Positions 1 to 9,609 of a DNA stretch of 64,000 nt are shown here, one piece after another (within the stretch, counting starts at the first letter, position 1; every line of letters starts with the position of its first letter). The position numbers and the translations under genes were made by a program. Origin of the DNA: Mucilaginibacter achroorhodeus (GTDB lineage Bacteria > Bacteroidota > Bacteroidia > Sphingobacteriales > Sphingobacteriaceae); NCBI RefSeq assembly GCF_007846095.1, contig NZ_VOEI01000004.1:403792-467791 (forward strand), read 5' to 3'. The notes under the pieces are model-generated. The model searched no databases and had not been told where the DNA came from. It saw nothing but the letters and a program-made list of their open reading frames with translations.

Positions 1-1
1 T

Positions 2-2731
2 TGGCTCCTTACCGGCATTGGTATCTTAAACGATAAGATGCAGGGCCAGCAAAGTGAGAAAGAACTATCGGAGAATGTGCTTACCGAGTTGAGCCGTTAT
101 GCCGAAGCCTTTAGTGGTACCATATACTTGTACAATGATGGCACAGAAACCCTTGATCTTTACGCTTCTTACGCATTTGCAAATCCCGCGGAGATCAAAC
201 AAACTATCCGCATTTCAGAAGGCTGGATAGGCCAGGCGGCTAAAGATGAAAAAGCAGCTGTAATAAAAGGCAAGCTCAATGATAGCCTGCAACTAACCAG
301 CTCAATAGTTAAGGATGAGCATATCGAGACCTTTATTGTGCCTTTTTTATTCGATAAAAAGTTAAAGGGTGTTTTTGAGCTTGCTTTCCGCGGCGAGGTA
401 TCTGCGCAGGTAAAAGAATACATTGAGCGTGTATCTAACGATGTAGCAGTTGCTGTTAACACTGCACAGGCCCGCACTATTATGCACGATCTGTTTGAAG
501 AGACCCAACAGCAGGCAGAAGAATTGGAAGCCCAGCAGGAAGAGATGCGCGTAACCAACGAAGAGCTGATGAACAAAACAGAAATGTTGCAGGCATCAGA
601 AGAAGAGTTGCGCGTACAGCAGGAAGAACTGCGTACCATCAATGCCGAACTGGAAGAAAAAGCCAGTTTACTTGAAGAAAAGAACCAGGCAATAGAAGAG
701 GCGCGCCAGTCGATAACGCAAAAGGCGACCGAATTGGAAACTACAGGCCGTTACAAGTCGGAGTTTTTGGCCAACATGAGCCACGAGTTGCGTACCCCGC
801 TAAATAGTATCCTGGTATTGGCGCGCATACTTAAAGATAATAAACCGGCTAACTTATCAGAAGACCAGATCAAGTATGCAAGCGTTATTTTTAACGCCGG
901 TAACGATCTGTTGACTCTTATTAACGATATTCTCGATCTTTCTAAGATAGAATCCGGAAAACTGGACATGCAAACAGAGGTTACCAACATCGCCGATATC
1001 TTATCGGATATGCAATCGTTGTTTGCCGAGGTTGCGCTTAATAAAAATATCAAGTTCACTACCAACTCTTCCGGCGTGCCACCAAGCATTTTAACAGATA
1101 AGGTACGTGTTGAACAGGTGATCAAAAACTTACTTTCAAACGCATTTAAGTTTACGCCGGAGAGCGGCTCAATTAGCGTAAGCGCTGTTGCGGGCCCAAG
1201 GCCAAATACGGTTTCATTTAAGATAAAAGATACAGGTATCGGCATCCCTGCAGATAAGCAGCGTATAATTTTCGAGGCATTTCAACAGGCAGATGGTTCT
1301 ACTAGTCGTAAATACGGTGGTACCGGTCTTGGCCTGTCTATCAGCAGGGAATTGGCTACCTTATTAGGCGGCGACATTACCCTAAGCAGTGAGCCGGGTG
1401 TGGGTAGTGAGTTTATACTTACCCTGCCGTTTGAGGCCCACTTTGAAAACCAGGAAGATGATGTAGTGCCAACCGTTGAAACTTACCAGCCGGCGCCTCA
1501 AAACTTTCTTCAATCTGTTCCGAAAAAAGAAGCTGACCCTTTGCATGAGCCGTTTGTGATAATCGTTGAAGACGACCCAAATTTTGCAGTTATTCTTCAG
1601 GACTATGCCCGCGATCATGGTTTTAAATCAGTAATGATCAACGAAGGTACCGATGCGGTTGAAGCCATTAAAGAACAACAGCCTGATGCGGTTATACTGG
1701 ATATTATGCTGCCGGGCAAAGATGGCTGGCAGATATTGAAAGAGCTGAAACAGGACGAACAAACGCTGCACATACCGGTGCATTTGATGTCAGCTGGTGA
1801 AGCGGCTGCTAATCGTGTACGTAAAGAGGGTGCTATCAGCTTCCTTAAAAAACCGGTTAATACCGAAACACTTGATAAACTGTTTGGCGATATCATGGCG
1901 CGAAACGGCACAAGGTTTACCCAGATACTACTGGTCGAAGACCACAAGGCGCAAAGCCAGGCGCTTAAAGACCTGATGCAAAGCCAGGGAATCACGGTAG
2001 ATCAGGCCTTTGACGGTGAGTCGGCATTCCGCATGCTTCATGAGCATGATTACCAGTGCGTGATACTTGACCTTAACCTGCCTGATATCTCAGGGCTTGA
2101 TCTTTTGGACAAAATTAAAGAGGTTGATAAGTTCGCATCGTTGCCGGTTATCATCAATACGGCAATGGAATTGGATAAAACTTCAGTAAATCGCTTAATG
2201 CAGTATGCAAATGCGATGGTTGTTAAAACAAGTAAGTCATCTGATAGGTTAATAGATGAAGTTAACCTGTTCTTAAACAAAATTAGCGAAAACACCCCAC
2301 AAGCAACAAATAATACACAGCCGAAACAGAAAATGATAACGAAAGGGAAAGACGCCATTAAGGGTAAAAAGGTACTGATTGTTGATGACGATATGCGCAA
2401 CATATTTGCCCTTAGCAGCGCACTTGAAAGCTACGATCTGGTAGTTGAGATAGCGAACGATGGCGAGGAAGCCTTAACTAAGCTTGAGGAAGTGACCGAT
2501 ATTGATATTGTGCTGATGGATATCATGATGCCTAAAATGGATGGCTACGAAGCCACCAGGCAAATACGCAAACAAGCCAAGTGGACAAAGCTGCCGGTTA
2601 TTGCGTTAACAGCTAAGGCCATGAAAGATGACCGCGAAAAATGTATTGCTGCCGGTGCTAATGATTATATCACTAAACCGGTTGATATGGACAGGCTCAT
2701 ATCGTTAATGCAATTGTGGTTGGATAGTTAG
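2..2731 (+). CDS. Hybrid histidine kinase (GAF-HisKA-HATPase-REC-REC-REC), 5' end missing
   Basis: The reading frame is open from base 2, so the true start lies left of the window and the ATG at 38 is probably internal. Numbering from that ATG, a GAF-like sensor covers about residues 15-145. A Gln/Glu-rich coiled coil follows (155-235), then HisKA with phospho-acceptor H249 in ANMSHELRTP and a HATPase_c domain with the GTGLGLS box. Three receivers follow with phosphorylatable D555, D678 and D828. Such kinases autophosphorylate and pass phosphate along their own receivers. The missing N-terminus probably carries membrane or HAMP segments, but that is inference. The cheR start lies 2 nt after the stop, so this gene heads or joins the signalling operon through 6118. 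Confidence 0.9.
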   Translation, partial: WLLTGIGILNDKMQGQQSEKELSENVLTELSRYAEAFSGTIYLYNDGTETLDLYASYAFANPAEIKQTIRISEGWIGQAAKDEKAAVIKGKLNDSLQLTSSIVKDEHIETFIVPFLFDKKLKGVFELAFRGEVSAQVKEYIERVSNDVAVAVNTAQARTIMHDLFEETQQQAEELEAQQEEMRVTNEELMNKTEMLQASEEELRVQQEELRTINAELEEKASLLEEKNQAIEEARQSITQKATELETTGRYKSEFLANMSHELRTPLNSILVLARILKDNKPANLSEDQIKYASVIFNAGNDLLTLINDILDLSKIESGKLDMQTEVTNIADILSDMQSLFAEVALNKNIKFTTNSSGVPPSILTDKVRVEQVIKNLLSNAFKFTPESGSISVSAVAGPRPNTVSFKIKDTGIGIPADKQRIIFEAFQQADGSTSRKYGGTGLGLSISRELATLLGGDITLSSEPGVGSEFILTLPFEAHFENQEDDVVPTVETYQPAPQNFLQSVPKKEADPLHEPFVIIVEDDPNFAVILQDYARDHGFKSVMINEGTDAVEAIKEQQPDAVILDIMLPGKDGWQILKELKQDEQTLHIPVHLMSAGEAAANRVRKEGAISFLKKPVNTETLDKLFGDIMARNGTRFTQILLVEDHKAQSQALKDLMQSQGITVDQAFDGESAFRMLHEHDYQCVILDLNLPDISGLDLLDKIKEVDKFASLPVIINTAMELDKTSVNRLMQYANAMVVKTSKSSDRLIDEVNLFLNKISENTPQATNNTQPKQKMITKGKDAIKGKKVLIVDDDMRNIFALSSALESYDLVVEIANDGEEALTKLEEVTDIDIVLMDIMMPKMDGYEATRQIRKQAKWTKLPVIALTAKAMKDDREKCIAAGANDYITKPVDMDRLISLMQLWLDS

Positions 2732-2733
2732 TT

Positions 2734-3570
2734 ATGAATATATCTGTTTCTAAAGAGACTATAACAGACGCACAGCTAAAAGAACTGATAGATATTGTTA
2801 AAAAAATTCACGGTTTTGATTTTAGCGATTACACGGAAGCGTCGTTTAAGCGTCGCATTGGTCGTATATTGATGCTGAAGAAACTGGCTTTCTATGATCT
2901 TAAGCATTTGCTTATAAACGATCCTCCCTTTTTTCAGGAATTTTTAGAGGAGATAACCGTAAACGTAACAGAGATGTTCCGTGATCCGGCTTTTTACAAA
3001 GCTTTACGGAGCCAGGTTGTTCCATACCTATCAACTTACCAGCATGTAAAGATCTGGTGCGCGGGCTGCTCATCCGGCGAGGAGGCGTATTCGCTGGCTA
3101 TTCTTCTGAAAGAGGAGAACTTGCTAAAGCGATCATTCATCTACGGAACTGATGTAAATACTGAAGTACTTAATGAAGCAAAGAAGGGGATCTACAGCTT
3201 ACGCAAGATCAAAAGCTATGCAGAAAATTATGTGTTTACCGGTTTGCCGGGATCGTTAACAGATCATTTTACTATTGCTTACGATGCAGCAGCTATACAG
3301 AGTGAGTTAAAGCAAAATACCTTGTTTTCTGTACACAACCTGATATCCGACACCGTTTTCAACGAGTTTCAGATGATCAGCTGCCGTAACGTTTTTATTT
3401 ACTTTGAAACAGAATTGCAGCACCGTATACTCGAGCTGTTTTACAACAGCCTTTGTCCGCTGGGTTACCTTTGCCTGGGTAATAAGGAAACTATCCGCTC
3501 AGATGCTTTCCGCAAGAAATTTAAGGTGATCAACCAAAAGGAAAATATCTACCAAAAAATTGGCGCTTGA
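2734..3570 (+). CDS. cheR: CheR-type protein-glutamate O-methyltransferase
   Basis: A 278-aa protein with the CheR layout: a helical N-terminal domain (about 1-80) and a SAM-binding methyltransferase domain, with the GCSSGEEAYSLA motif near residues 111-122 and SCRNVFIYF further on. The family transfers methyl groups from SAM to glutamates of chemoreceptors. Here it sits between hybrid kinases and no chemoreceptor is present in the window, so the methylated partner is unknown. It starts 2 nt after the upstream kinase stop and overlaps the downstream cheB start by 11 nt, so the four genes are very likely cotranscribed and partly translationally coupled. Confidence 0.93.
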   Translation: MNISVSKETITDAQLKELIDIVKKIHGFDFSDYTEASFKRRIGRILMLKKLAFYDLKHLLINDPPFFQEFLEEITVNVTEMFRDPAFYKALRSQVVPYLSTYQHVKIWCAGCSSGEEAYSLAILLKEENLLKRSFIYGTDVNTEVLNEAKKGIYSLRKIKSYAENYVFTGLPGSLTDHFTIAYDAAAIQSELKQNTLFSVHNLISDTVFNEFQMISCRNVFIYFETELQHRILELFYNSLCPLGYLCLGNKETIRSDAFRKKFKVINQKENIYQKIGA

Positions 3571-4168
3571 TGCTCACATAAAACAACAATGGCTTAGCTC
3601 GCAAATACTGCTTTTAGGTGGTTCCGCGGGCTCTTTTAAGTTGCTTTTTAAATTGGTGAAGGTATTGCCGGAGAGCTTTGATAAAACGGTGATTATCATC
3701 ATTCACCGTAAAAAAAATTTTTATTCAGAGATAGAAAAACTGTTTGCCGAGAATAGCCGTATGTCCTTACGCGAGATAAGCGATAAAGAACCCATACAGG
3801 CCAACACCATATACATAGCCCCGGCAAATTATCACTCACTTGTAGAAAAAGATGGCTTTTTCAGTTTAGATGTATCTGAAGCAGTTTGGTACTCAAAGCC
3901 TTCCATTGATGTGACTTTTGAAAGCGTTGCGGAGGTTTACAGAGATAGCGTAACAGCTATTTTGTTCTCAGGCGCTAACCAGGATGGGGCAGAGGGTTTA
4001 CTTAAATTGCGGCGAAGCGGGGCATTAACCATTGCACAAGACCCCGCAGATGCAGAAATGACGGAAATGCCGCAGGCCGCTATTGACATGCATGCTGCGG
4101 AATACGTGTTATCTTTTGAAGATATATTTGAGCTTTTACAAACACCACCTGATACCCAACATAATTAG
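3560..4168 (+). CDS. cheB: CheB-type protein-glutamate methylesterase without receiver domain
   Basis: A 202-aa stand-alone CheB catalytic domain; the N-terminal receiver of classical CheB is absent. The catalytic triad can be placed at S22 (LGGSAGS), H49 (IIIIHRK) and D142 (GANQDGAEG). The best start is a TTG at 3560 inside the end of cheR; no in-frame ATG precedes the catalytic serine. The enzyme removes glutamate methyl esters or deamidates glutamines. Without its own receiver, control must come from elsewhere, perhaps from the neighbouring kinase receivers (inference). The next kinase's ATG follows the stop codon with no gap. Confidence 0.9.
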   Translation: MALDAHIKQQWLSSQILLLGGSAGSFKLLFKLVKVLPESFDKTVIIIIHRKKNFYSEIEKLFAENSRMSLREISDKEPIQANTIYIAPANYHSLVEKDGFFSLDVSEAVWYSKPSIDVTFESVAEVYRDSVTAILFSGANQDGAEGLLKLRRSGALTIAQDPADAEMTEMPQAAIDMHAAEYVLSFEDIFELLQTPPDTQHN

Positions 4169-6118
4169 ATGACTCCCATTAATATCCTTATTGTCGACGA
4201 CAGAGAGGAAAATATAGTAACTCTTGAGGCATTGCTTAAACGCGATGATATCAAGTTATTTACAACCACCTCTCCAAACGAGGCTTTAAAAATAGCCTGG
4301 GAGAACCAGATCTGTATAGCCCTTGTAGACGTGCAAATGCCGGAGATGGATGGCTTTGAGTTGGTGGAAATGCTAAAGTCTAACCCGCGTACTAAAGATA
4401 TCCTGGTGATCTTTGTTACAGCTATTTCCAAGGAATCTAAATATGTTGTTAAAGGCTTTGGCGCCGGCGCTGTAGATTACCTATACAAACCGCTTGATCC
4501 GTACGTAACTTCAGCCAAGGTTGATGCATTTATACAGCTTTCGCGCAGCCAGGAAGAGATCAAACAAAAGAACGAGCAACTGCAAAATATGGCGCTTGTA
4601 GTTAAAAATAGTGCCGATATCATCTGTTCTATAAATGCCGACAGTTTACGCATTGAAACCATAAACCAGGCTGTTGAGACGATACTGGGTCATAAGCCGG
4701 AAGAGGTATTAGACAAAAGCATAGTCGATTTCGCAATCGAAAGTGAGCAGTCTGCTTTCAGAAAAAAGTTAGGTGAGATCATAAGAGAAAACCAACCCTT
4801 CTCAGTAATGGAATTTCAGTTCAGCACCTTTAATAAAAGCGTGATCTGGACGGAGTGCCGCGTTTCTTACCGCGGGCGAACAATATTTATGAACATCAGT
4901 GATGTATCGCCCCAAAAAAGTTATGAGCAACAGCTTATCAAATCAAAGGAAGCTGCTGAATATGGCAAAAAAATTAAAGAAACGTTTTTAGCCAATATGA
5001 GCCATGAGTTGCGCACACCGGTAAATGGTATCATAGGGCTGACCAACCTGCTAAAAAAAACAAATATTGACGAGCAGCAAGAAAACCTGTTAACCATGAT
5101 GGAAACATCTTCGCGTTCGCTGCTCGGGGTTATCAACGATGTACTCGATCTTTCAAAAATTGAGGCAGGTAAGTTTAGCATTGTGCGTACACCTAATAAT
5201 GTAAGGGCGCTTGTAAACAGCGTTTACGGCTTACTTAAATACCAGGCCGACGAGAAGGATATCGAATTTACCAAGGAAATTGATAACGATGTGCCCGAAA
5301 TGCTGCAGTTAGATTCGTTAAGGCTGAACCAGATACTAATGAACCTGCTGAGCAACGCGCTTAAATTTACCGATAGAGGTTACGTAAAGCTCAAGGTATC
5401 CGTTCTGCAAAAAATAGATGATAGCCGTGTTAAATTGAAATTTAGCATTGAAGACACCGGTATAGGCATCCCGGCATCAAGGTTAACAAAGATATTTGAA
5501 TCATTTGAGCAGGCAGAGGATGATACTTCAAGCAAATATGGCGGTACCGGCTTAGGGCTTACCATTGTAAAAAAACTTGTAGAGCTTAAAGGCGGGGAAC
5601 TAACCGTAAGCAGTAAATTAGGCGAAGGTAGTGTGTTTAATTTTACAAACTGGTTTAACATAGCACATGAGAGCAGTACGCCAAAGCCTGTAAAAGTGGG
5701 CAGAAAGCTTGCACCGTTTGTGAACACGCGTGTTTTGGTAGCCGAAGATAACATGATAAACCAGTTTATGGTAACCAAAATGCTTAAAGACTGGAGTGTT
5801 GAATTTGAGGTTGCCGATAACGGATACAAAGCTCTTGAAAAACTAAAAGAACAGGATTTTGACCTCGTGTTGATGGATACCCACATGCCGGGATTAAACG
5901 GCTATCAGGCAGCCCGCGCCATACGTATGGATTTTGAGGAGCCTAAAAGGAGCGTACCTATTATTTCATTATCAGCATCAGCGTTTGAGCATGAGCAGGT
6001 AGAAGCTATATCCTCGGGCATGAACGATGTGCTGCCAAAACCATTTGAGGCGCACGAGCTTCACGATAAAATGATCAGGCTTTTAAAAAAAAGGATTAAG
6101 CCTAAAATGCCAGCGTAG
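4169..6118 (+). CDS. Hybrid histidine kinase, REC-PAS-HisKA-HATPase-REC
   Basis: A 649-aa soluble hybrid kinase with no membrane segment. An N-terminal receiver (residues 4-120, D54 in LVDVQMP) is followed by a short coiled coil and a PAS domain (about 135-245). Next come HisKA with H279 (ANMSHELRTPVNG), HATPase_c with GTGLGLT, and a C-terminal receiver (about 520-640, D570 in LMDTHMP). An N-terminal receiver suggests that it takes phosphate from an upstream kinase, plausibly the one at the start of this operon, so the locus would be a phosphorelay with a methylation branch. The last 17 nt overlap the end of the convergent ogt gene. Confidence 0.92.
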   Translation: MTPINILIVDDREENIVTLEALLKRDDIKLFTTTSPNEALKIAWENQICIALVDVQMPEMDGFELVEMLKSNPRTKDILVIFVTAISKESKYVVKGFGAGAVDYLYKPLDPYVTSAKVDAFIQLSRSQEEIKQKNEQLQNMALVVKNSADIICSINADSLRIETINQAVETILGHKPEEVLDKSIVDFAIESEQSAFRKKLGEIIRENQPFSVMEFQFSTFNKSVIWTECRVSYRGRTIFMNISDVSPQKSYEQQLIKSKEAAEYGKKIKETFLANMSHELRTPVNGIIGLTNLLKKTNIDEQQENLLTMMETSSRSLLGVINDVLDLSKIEAGKFSIVRTPNNVRALVNSVYGLLKYQADEKDIEFTKEIDNDVPEMLQLDSLRLNQILMNLLSNALKFTDRGYVKLKVSVLQKIDDSRVKLKFSIEDTGIGIPASRLTKIFESFEQAEDDTSSKYGGTGLGLTIVKKLVELKGGELTVSSKLGEGSVFNFTNWFNIAHESSTPKPVKVGRKLAPFVNTRVLVAEDNMINQFMVTKMLKDWSVEFEVADNGYKALEKLKEQDFDLVLMDTHMPGLNGYQAARAIRMDFEEPKRSVPIISLSASAFEHEQVEAISSGMNDVLPKPFEAHELHDKMIRLLKKRIKPKMPA

Positions 6119-6590
6119 TTTGGCCTACGCCAAGTGTTTTAGCCTCGTGCTCTAACAACCACTTTTTACGCCATAAGCCTCCGGCATAACCCGTAAGGCT
6201 TCCGTTGCTGCCTAAAACGCGGTGACAAGGCACAAGTATCCATAAATTATTACGCCCGTTGGCTGCTGCTATTGCCCTTATGCCTAAAGGGTTGTTCATT
6301 TTTTGCGATTGTTGGCTGTAAGTTATGGTGCTGCCGTAAGGTATGCGCTGCAACTCCTGCCAAACGGCTTGCTGGAAATCTGACCCCGGCTGTTTCATTG
6401 GCAGGTCAAACGCCTTTCGGCTGCCTGCAAAGTACTCCTCAAGCTGTGTTATGGCTTGTTTAAGTACGGCAACATCTGTGGTTGTGGGCTTAAGATCTTC
6501 CTCATCACGAATAGATACCTTTGTAATTAAGCCATCTTCTTCAACAATATTTGTAATACCTAAGGGCGACAAATAGTAAACCTCTGCCAT
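6102..6590 (-). CDS. ogt: Methylated-DNA--protein-cysteine S-methyltransferase
   Basis: A 162-aa O6-alkylguanine-DNA alkyltransferase. The suicide-acceptor motif PCHRV lies near residue 120 and is followed by GYAGGLWRKKWLLEHE, typical of the family. The protein moves alkyl groups from O6-alkylguanine to its own cysteine. Length and the small N-terminal domain fit Ogt-type enzymes. Its ATG is 4 nt after the stop of the upstream SDR gene, so the two are probably cotranscribed. Its 3' end overlaps the convergent kinase by 17 nt. Confidence 0.95.
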   Translation of the reverse strand: MAEVYYLSPLGITNIVEEDGLITKVSIRDEEDLKPTTTDVAVLKQAITQLEEYFAGSRKAFDLPMKQPGSDFQQAVWQELQRIPYGSTITYSQQSQKMNNPLGIRAIAAANGRNNLWILVPCHRVLGSNGSLTGYAGGLWRKKWLLEHEAKTLGVGQTTLAF

Positions 6591-6594
6591 GATC

Positions 6595-7404
6595 TTATTG
6601 CTGTTCGCTTTTTAATAACGATTTGAGATAAACCTTGCTCATACGGCCGCCGATAAATTTTGCGGGTAAGAACTTCATAAACACCTTCCCTAAACGGTTC
6701 ATCAGCCCTGGTATGTAGTTGAATTTACGGGTTACAAATGCGCGTATGGCTTCTTTGGCAGCTTGTTGCACCGGCATTAACCAGCCCTGTAACTCGCCAA
6801 ATTCGGCACCATGGGTCATTTCGGTAGCAATGCCGCCGGGAGCAAATACGGTTATTGAAAAGTTTGGATTGGTCAACTCGTTATACAGGGCGTTACCAAA
6901 TGCATTAATAAAAGCCTTGGTAGCCGAATATGCGGTTTGATACGGTACAGGGAAAAAACCGGCCATGCTTGATACCAGCATCAAGCCACCTTCTTGTTTG
7001 CTTGTTTCGAAGTGACTTACCAGAGCGTTAGCCATACGCACTACACCAATAACATTTGTTTTCAGGATAGATTCAAACTTATCCCACGGCAACTGGCTGT
7101 GGCGACCAAAGTAGGTGACACCGGCATTTAGGATTGCGCCATACAACTCTCCATTAGCAAGGCATTCGGCAACTACGTGGTCTGCGCCTTCAATGGTGGA
7201 TAGATCGGCAACTACAACTTTAACTTTTACACCTGCTGTTTTTTCCAGTTCAGCTTTAAGTTGTTCCAGTTTGTCTGCCCGGCGAGCGGCAATAACTAAA
7301 TTGGCTTTGTGCAGGGTTGCAAGTTGCCTGGCCATTTCCTGCCCAAGCCCTGATGATGCACCTGTAACCAATACCCATTTGTTATGCAACCGCAAATTAT
7401 TCAT
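6595..7404 (-). CDS. Short-chain dehydrogenase/reductase (SDR), substrate unknown
   Basis: A 269-aa classical SDR. It has the Rossmann motif TGASSGLGQ near residues 15-23, NAGVT in the middle, and the catalytic Ser-Tyr-Lys set with SSM followed by YSATK. It should be an NAD(P)-dependent oxidoreductase. It resembles the DltE/YqjQ-like group of broad-specificity SDRs, but the substrate cannot be read from the sequence. It is the first gene of a two-gene minus-strand unit with ogt and is divergent from ccmB. Confidence 0.88.
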   Translation of the reverse strand: MNNLRLHNKWVLVTGASSGLGQEMARQLATLHKANLVIAARRADKLEQLKAELEKTAGVKVKVVVADLSTIEGADHVVAECLANGELYGAILNAGVTYFGRHSQLPWDKFESILKTNVIGVVRMANALVSHFETSKQEGGLMLVSSMAGFFPVPYQTAYSATKAFINAFGNALYNELTNPNFSITVFAPGGIATEMTHGAEFGELQGWLMPVQQAAKEAIRAFVTRKFNYIPGLMNRLGKVFMKFLPAKFIGGRMSKVYLKSLLKSEQQ

Positions 7405-7425
7405 GTTGCTAAGGTAGCTGTTTGA

Positions 7426-7488
7426 GTCGAAAGTCCTAAGTCAAATACTTGGTCAATCTTTTGTGACTTAATACTCAAAGCTTTCGAC
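7426..7488. repeat. Palindromic AAGTC-type repeat between SDR and ccmB
   Basis: Nested inverted repeats: GTCGAAAG (7426-7433) pairs with CTTTCGAC (7481-7488), and TAAGTCA (7437-7443) pairs with TGACTTA (7464-7470). The element lies in the divergent promoter gap. The same AAGTC word recurs in the heptamer tract at the end of ccmF. Confidence 0.5.
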
Positions 7489-7516
7489 TTCGGACTTAAC
7501 TTATTAAATTCGCGAC

Positions 7517-8200
7517 ATGAAACTGGCGGGGCAAACTATTGAGCTGTTAAAGAAGGAGATCATCCTTGAGTGGCGTTCTAAATACGCCTTCAACGGCCTC
7601 CTGCTTTATATTGTCTCCACGGTATTTGTATGCTACATCTCCTTCAATTTAAATCCTGGTTTTAAACAGACACCTGGCTATCCCATTGTATGGAACATTC
7701 TGTTCTGGATCATCATGCTATTTGCATCGGTTAATGCCATTGCCAAAAGCTTTCTGCAGGAGAGCAAGGCCCGGTTGCTGTATTATTATACCATTGCTCA
7801 CCCGCAAGCCATAATTCTTTCCAAAACTATTTACAACACGCTGCTCATGTCGCTGCTTAGTGTGCTGGCATTGGTAGTTTACCGGTTGTTTTTCCCTAAT
7901 AAGGTAGATGATATGCTATATTACTTTATTACCGTTCTGTTGGGGAGTATGAGTTTTTCTACCGTATTCACCATGATCTCTGCAATAGCCTCTAAAGCAG
8001 GTAATAACGGTACGCTGATGGCTATTTTAAGTTTCCCCGTTGTGATACCTGTTATATTGCTGCTGGTTAAAGTAAGCAAAGCCGCCATGGATGGAATAGA
8101 CCGCAGCCTTAGCCTTAATAATATTGGTGTATTGCTGGCAATAAATGTGATAGTAATTGCGTCATCCCTCATATTGTTTCCCTTTTTATGGCGCGATTGA
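7517..8200 (+). CDS. ccmB: Heme exporter subunit CcmB
   Basis: A 227-aa integral membrane protein with six predicted hydrophobic segments and the typical CcmB opening, in which a short basic N-terminus (LLKKEIILEWRSK) precedes the first membrane span. CcmB is the membrane subunit of the CcmAB ABC complex that releases holo-CcmE from CcmCD during cytochrome c maturation (System I). The ATPase gene ccmA, commonly adjacent, is not next to it and not in this window. The 3' end overlaps the next gene by 13 nt, implying cotranscription. Confidence 0.88.
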   Translation: MKLAGQTIELLKKEIILEWRSKYAFNGLLLYIVSTVFVCYISFNLNPGFKQTPGYPIVWNILFWIIMLFASVNAIAKSFLQESKARLLYYYTIAHPQAIILSKTIYNTLLMSLLSVLALVVYRLFFPNKVDDMLYYFITVLLGSMSFSTVFTMISAIASKAGNNGTLMAILSFPVVIPVILLLVKVSKAAMDGIDRSLSLNNIGVLLAINVIVIASSLILFPFLWRD

Positions 8201-9381
8201 TCTTTCGCTTAGCTTTTAGCATTTTATTGATATTGCCTTTTACAATTAAGGCTCAAAATGGTGTAATTACTGGTAAAGTAACAGCACAGGGCGGCGCTAA
8301 TCCGGTTGTCAAAGCAAGCGTATTTTTAAACAATGCCTCATACGGCACAGCTACTGCCGATGATGGCACATTTGCGCTCCGCGGCGTAAAACCAGGCCAA
8401 TATGATCTGGTAGTGTCTGTGTTAGGTTTCGAGGAATATACCCAAAAGGTTCAGGTGAATAACAATACGCTTGATCTGAAGATAAGCCTTACGCCCAAAG
8501 TAATGATGATGCGGGAGGTAGTGATTACCTCCAACGCCGACTGGAAAAAGAACTACGAACAGTTTAAAAAAGAATTTATTGGTAATGATGATGCGGCCCG
8601 CCAATGTAAAGTGGCTAATCCGCGGATACTTAATTTATCCTACACCCGTAAAACGCAAACGCTTGAGGCATCTACCGATGAGTTCTTGGAGGTTGCGAAC
8701 TATGCATTAGGCTATAAGGTGAAATTTCTGTTGGCCGATTTTAGTAGTAACAATATCTCCGGCATCATCAGTTACGCAGGCAAAGCGCTGTTTGAAGATC
8801 TGCCGGGCAGCGCAGAACAAAAGAAAAAATGGAAGGCCAGGCGCGACGAAGCATATTACGGATCGGCAAGGCACTTCTATAGATCTTTATACAAGGACCG
8901 TTTGCAACAGGAGGGCTTCGAGGTATACGATCTAATGCGTAGTCCCGATCCTAACCGCGCCCCAGAATGGTTGATCAAAAAGAAGATCAAACAGTTCAAC
9001 GGCTTTAACCGCGATTCGGCGATGTTTTGGATAAACATGGAGAACATGCCCAAGTGGTACCAGGAACATTTAACCAGGCCAAACTTAGCTGCAAGTGCTG
9101 TACTGCGAAAGACCGAGCAAGATGGTATCTACGTAATCACTTTTCCGCACTACTTATACGTGATGTACACTAAACGCTTTGAAAAGGATAACTTTAAAGA
9201 TGTATACCGGCCGCTGGATATGCCTAACTACGAAGCCAGCATCATTACCCTCAGCGGAAACTTTGCTGCCTTTGATATGAATGGCACCGTTGTGGCCAAT
9301 GCCCCCTTGGTGGAGGGAACATGGTCAAAGTCTAAACTGGCAGCTATGTTGCCTGTGGATTATGAACCGTCAGATAAGTAA
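8188..9381 (+). CDS. Secreted CarboxypepD_reg-domain protein
   Basis: A 397-aa protein with a signal peptide (residues 1 to about 23, ending in KAQ), then a carboxypeptidase-regulatory-like beta-sandwich (about 25-110: ITGKV, ADDGTFALRGVKPGQYDLVV). The remaining ~280 residues match no domain I can name. Many Bacteroidota envelope proteins share this N-terminal module without being TonB receptors. No beta-barrel plug is visible. The start overlaps ccmB by 13 nt, so it is cotranscribed with ccmB, but a role in heme export is not shown. Confidence 0.8.
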   Translation: MARLIFRLAFSILLILPFTIKAQNGVITGKVTAQGGANPVVKASVFLNNASYGTATADDGTFALRGVKPGQYDLVVSVLGFEEYTQKVQVNNNTLDLKISLTPKVMMMREVVITSNADWKKNYEQFKKEFIGNDDAARQCKVANPRILNLSYTRKTQTLEASTDEFLEVANYALGYKVKFLLADFSSNNISGIISYAGKALFEDLPGSAEQKKKWKARRDEAYYGSARHFYRSLYKDRLQQEGFEVYDLMRSPDPNRAPEWLIKKKIKQFNGFNRDSAMFWINMENMPKWYQEHLTRPNLAASAVLRKTEQDGIYVITFPHYLYVMYTKRFEKDNFKDVYRPLDMPNYEASIITLSGNFAAFDMNGTVVANAPLVEGTWSKSKLAAMLPVDYEPSDK

Positions 9382-9586
9382 TCAGAGATTTAGTGATTAG
9401 AATTGCCTGACGCGGTATCGTGACAAAATTTTTAACTAATCTCTTATCTTCAATCTCTAAAACTGATCTGTACTATCATTCTCTCAACACAAAACCCTAA
9501 TCAACACAACTTTTTTAACTACTATGCTTGCATAGTATAACAATGCTAATTATAACACAGGGCATATAATGGATACATCTTATTGT

Positions 9587-9594
9587 TACATTTG
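9587..9594 (+). promoter_or_regulatory. Possible -7 box upstream of ccmC
   Basis: TACATTTG matches the Bacteroidota -7 consensus TAnnTTTG and lies 15 nt before the ccmC ATG. I see no convincing -33 TTG at the right distance. Confidence 0.3.
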
Positions 9595-9609
9595 CCCCAT
9601 ATTTTTGCT

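Noticed and set aside
9583..9609. Upstream TTG start for ccmC
   Set aside because: It adds nine residues before a normal CcmC N-terminus and overlaps the promoter-like box.
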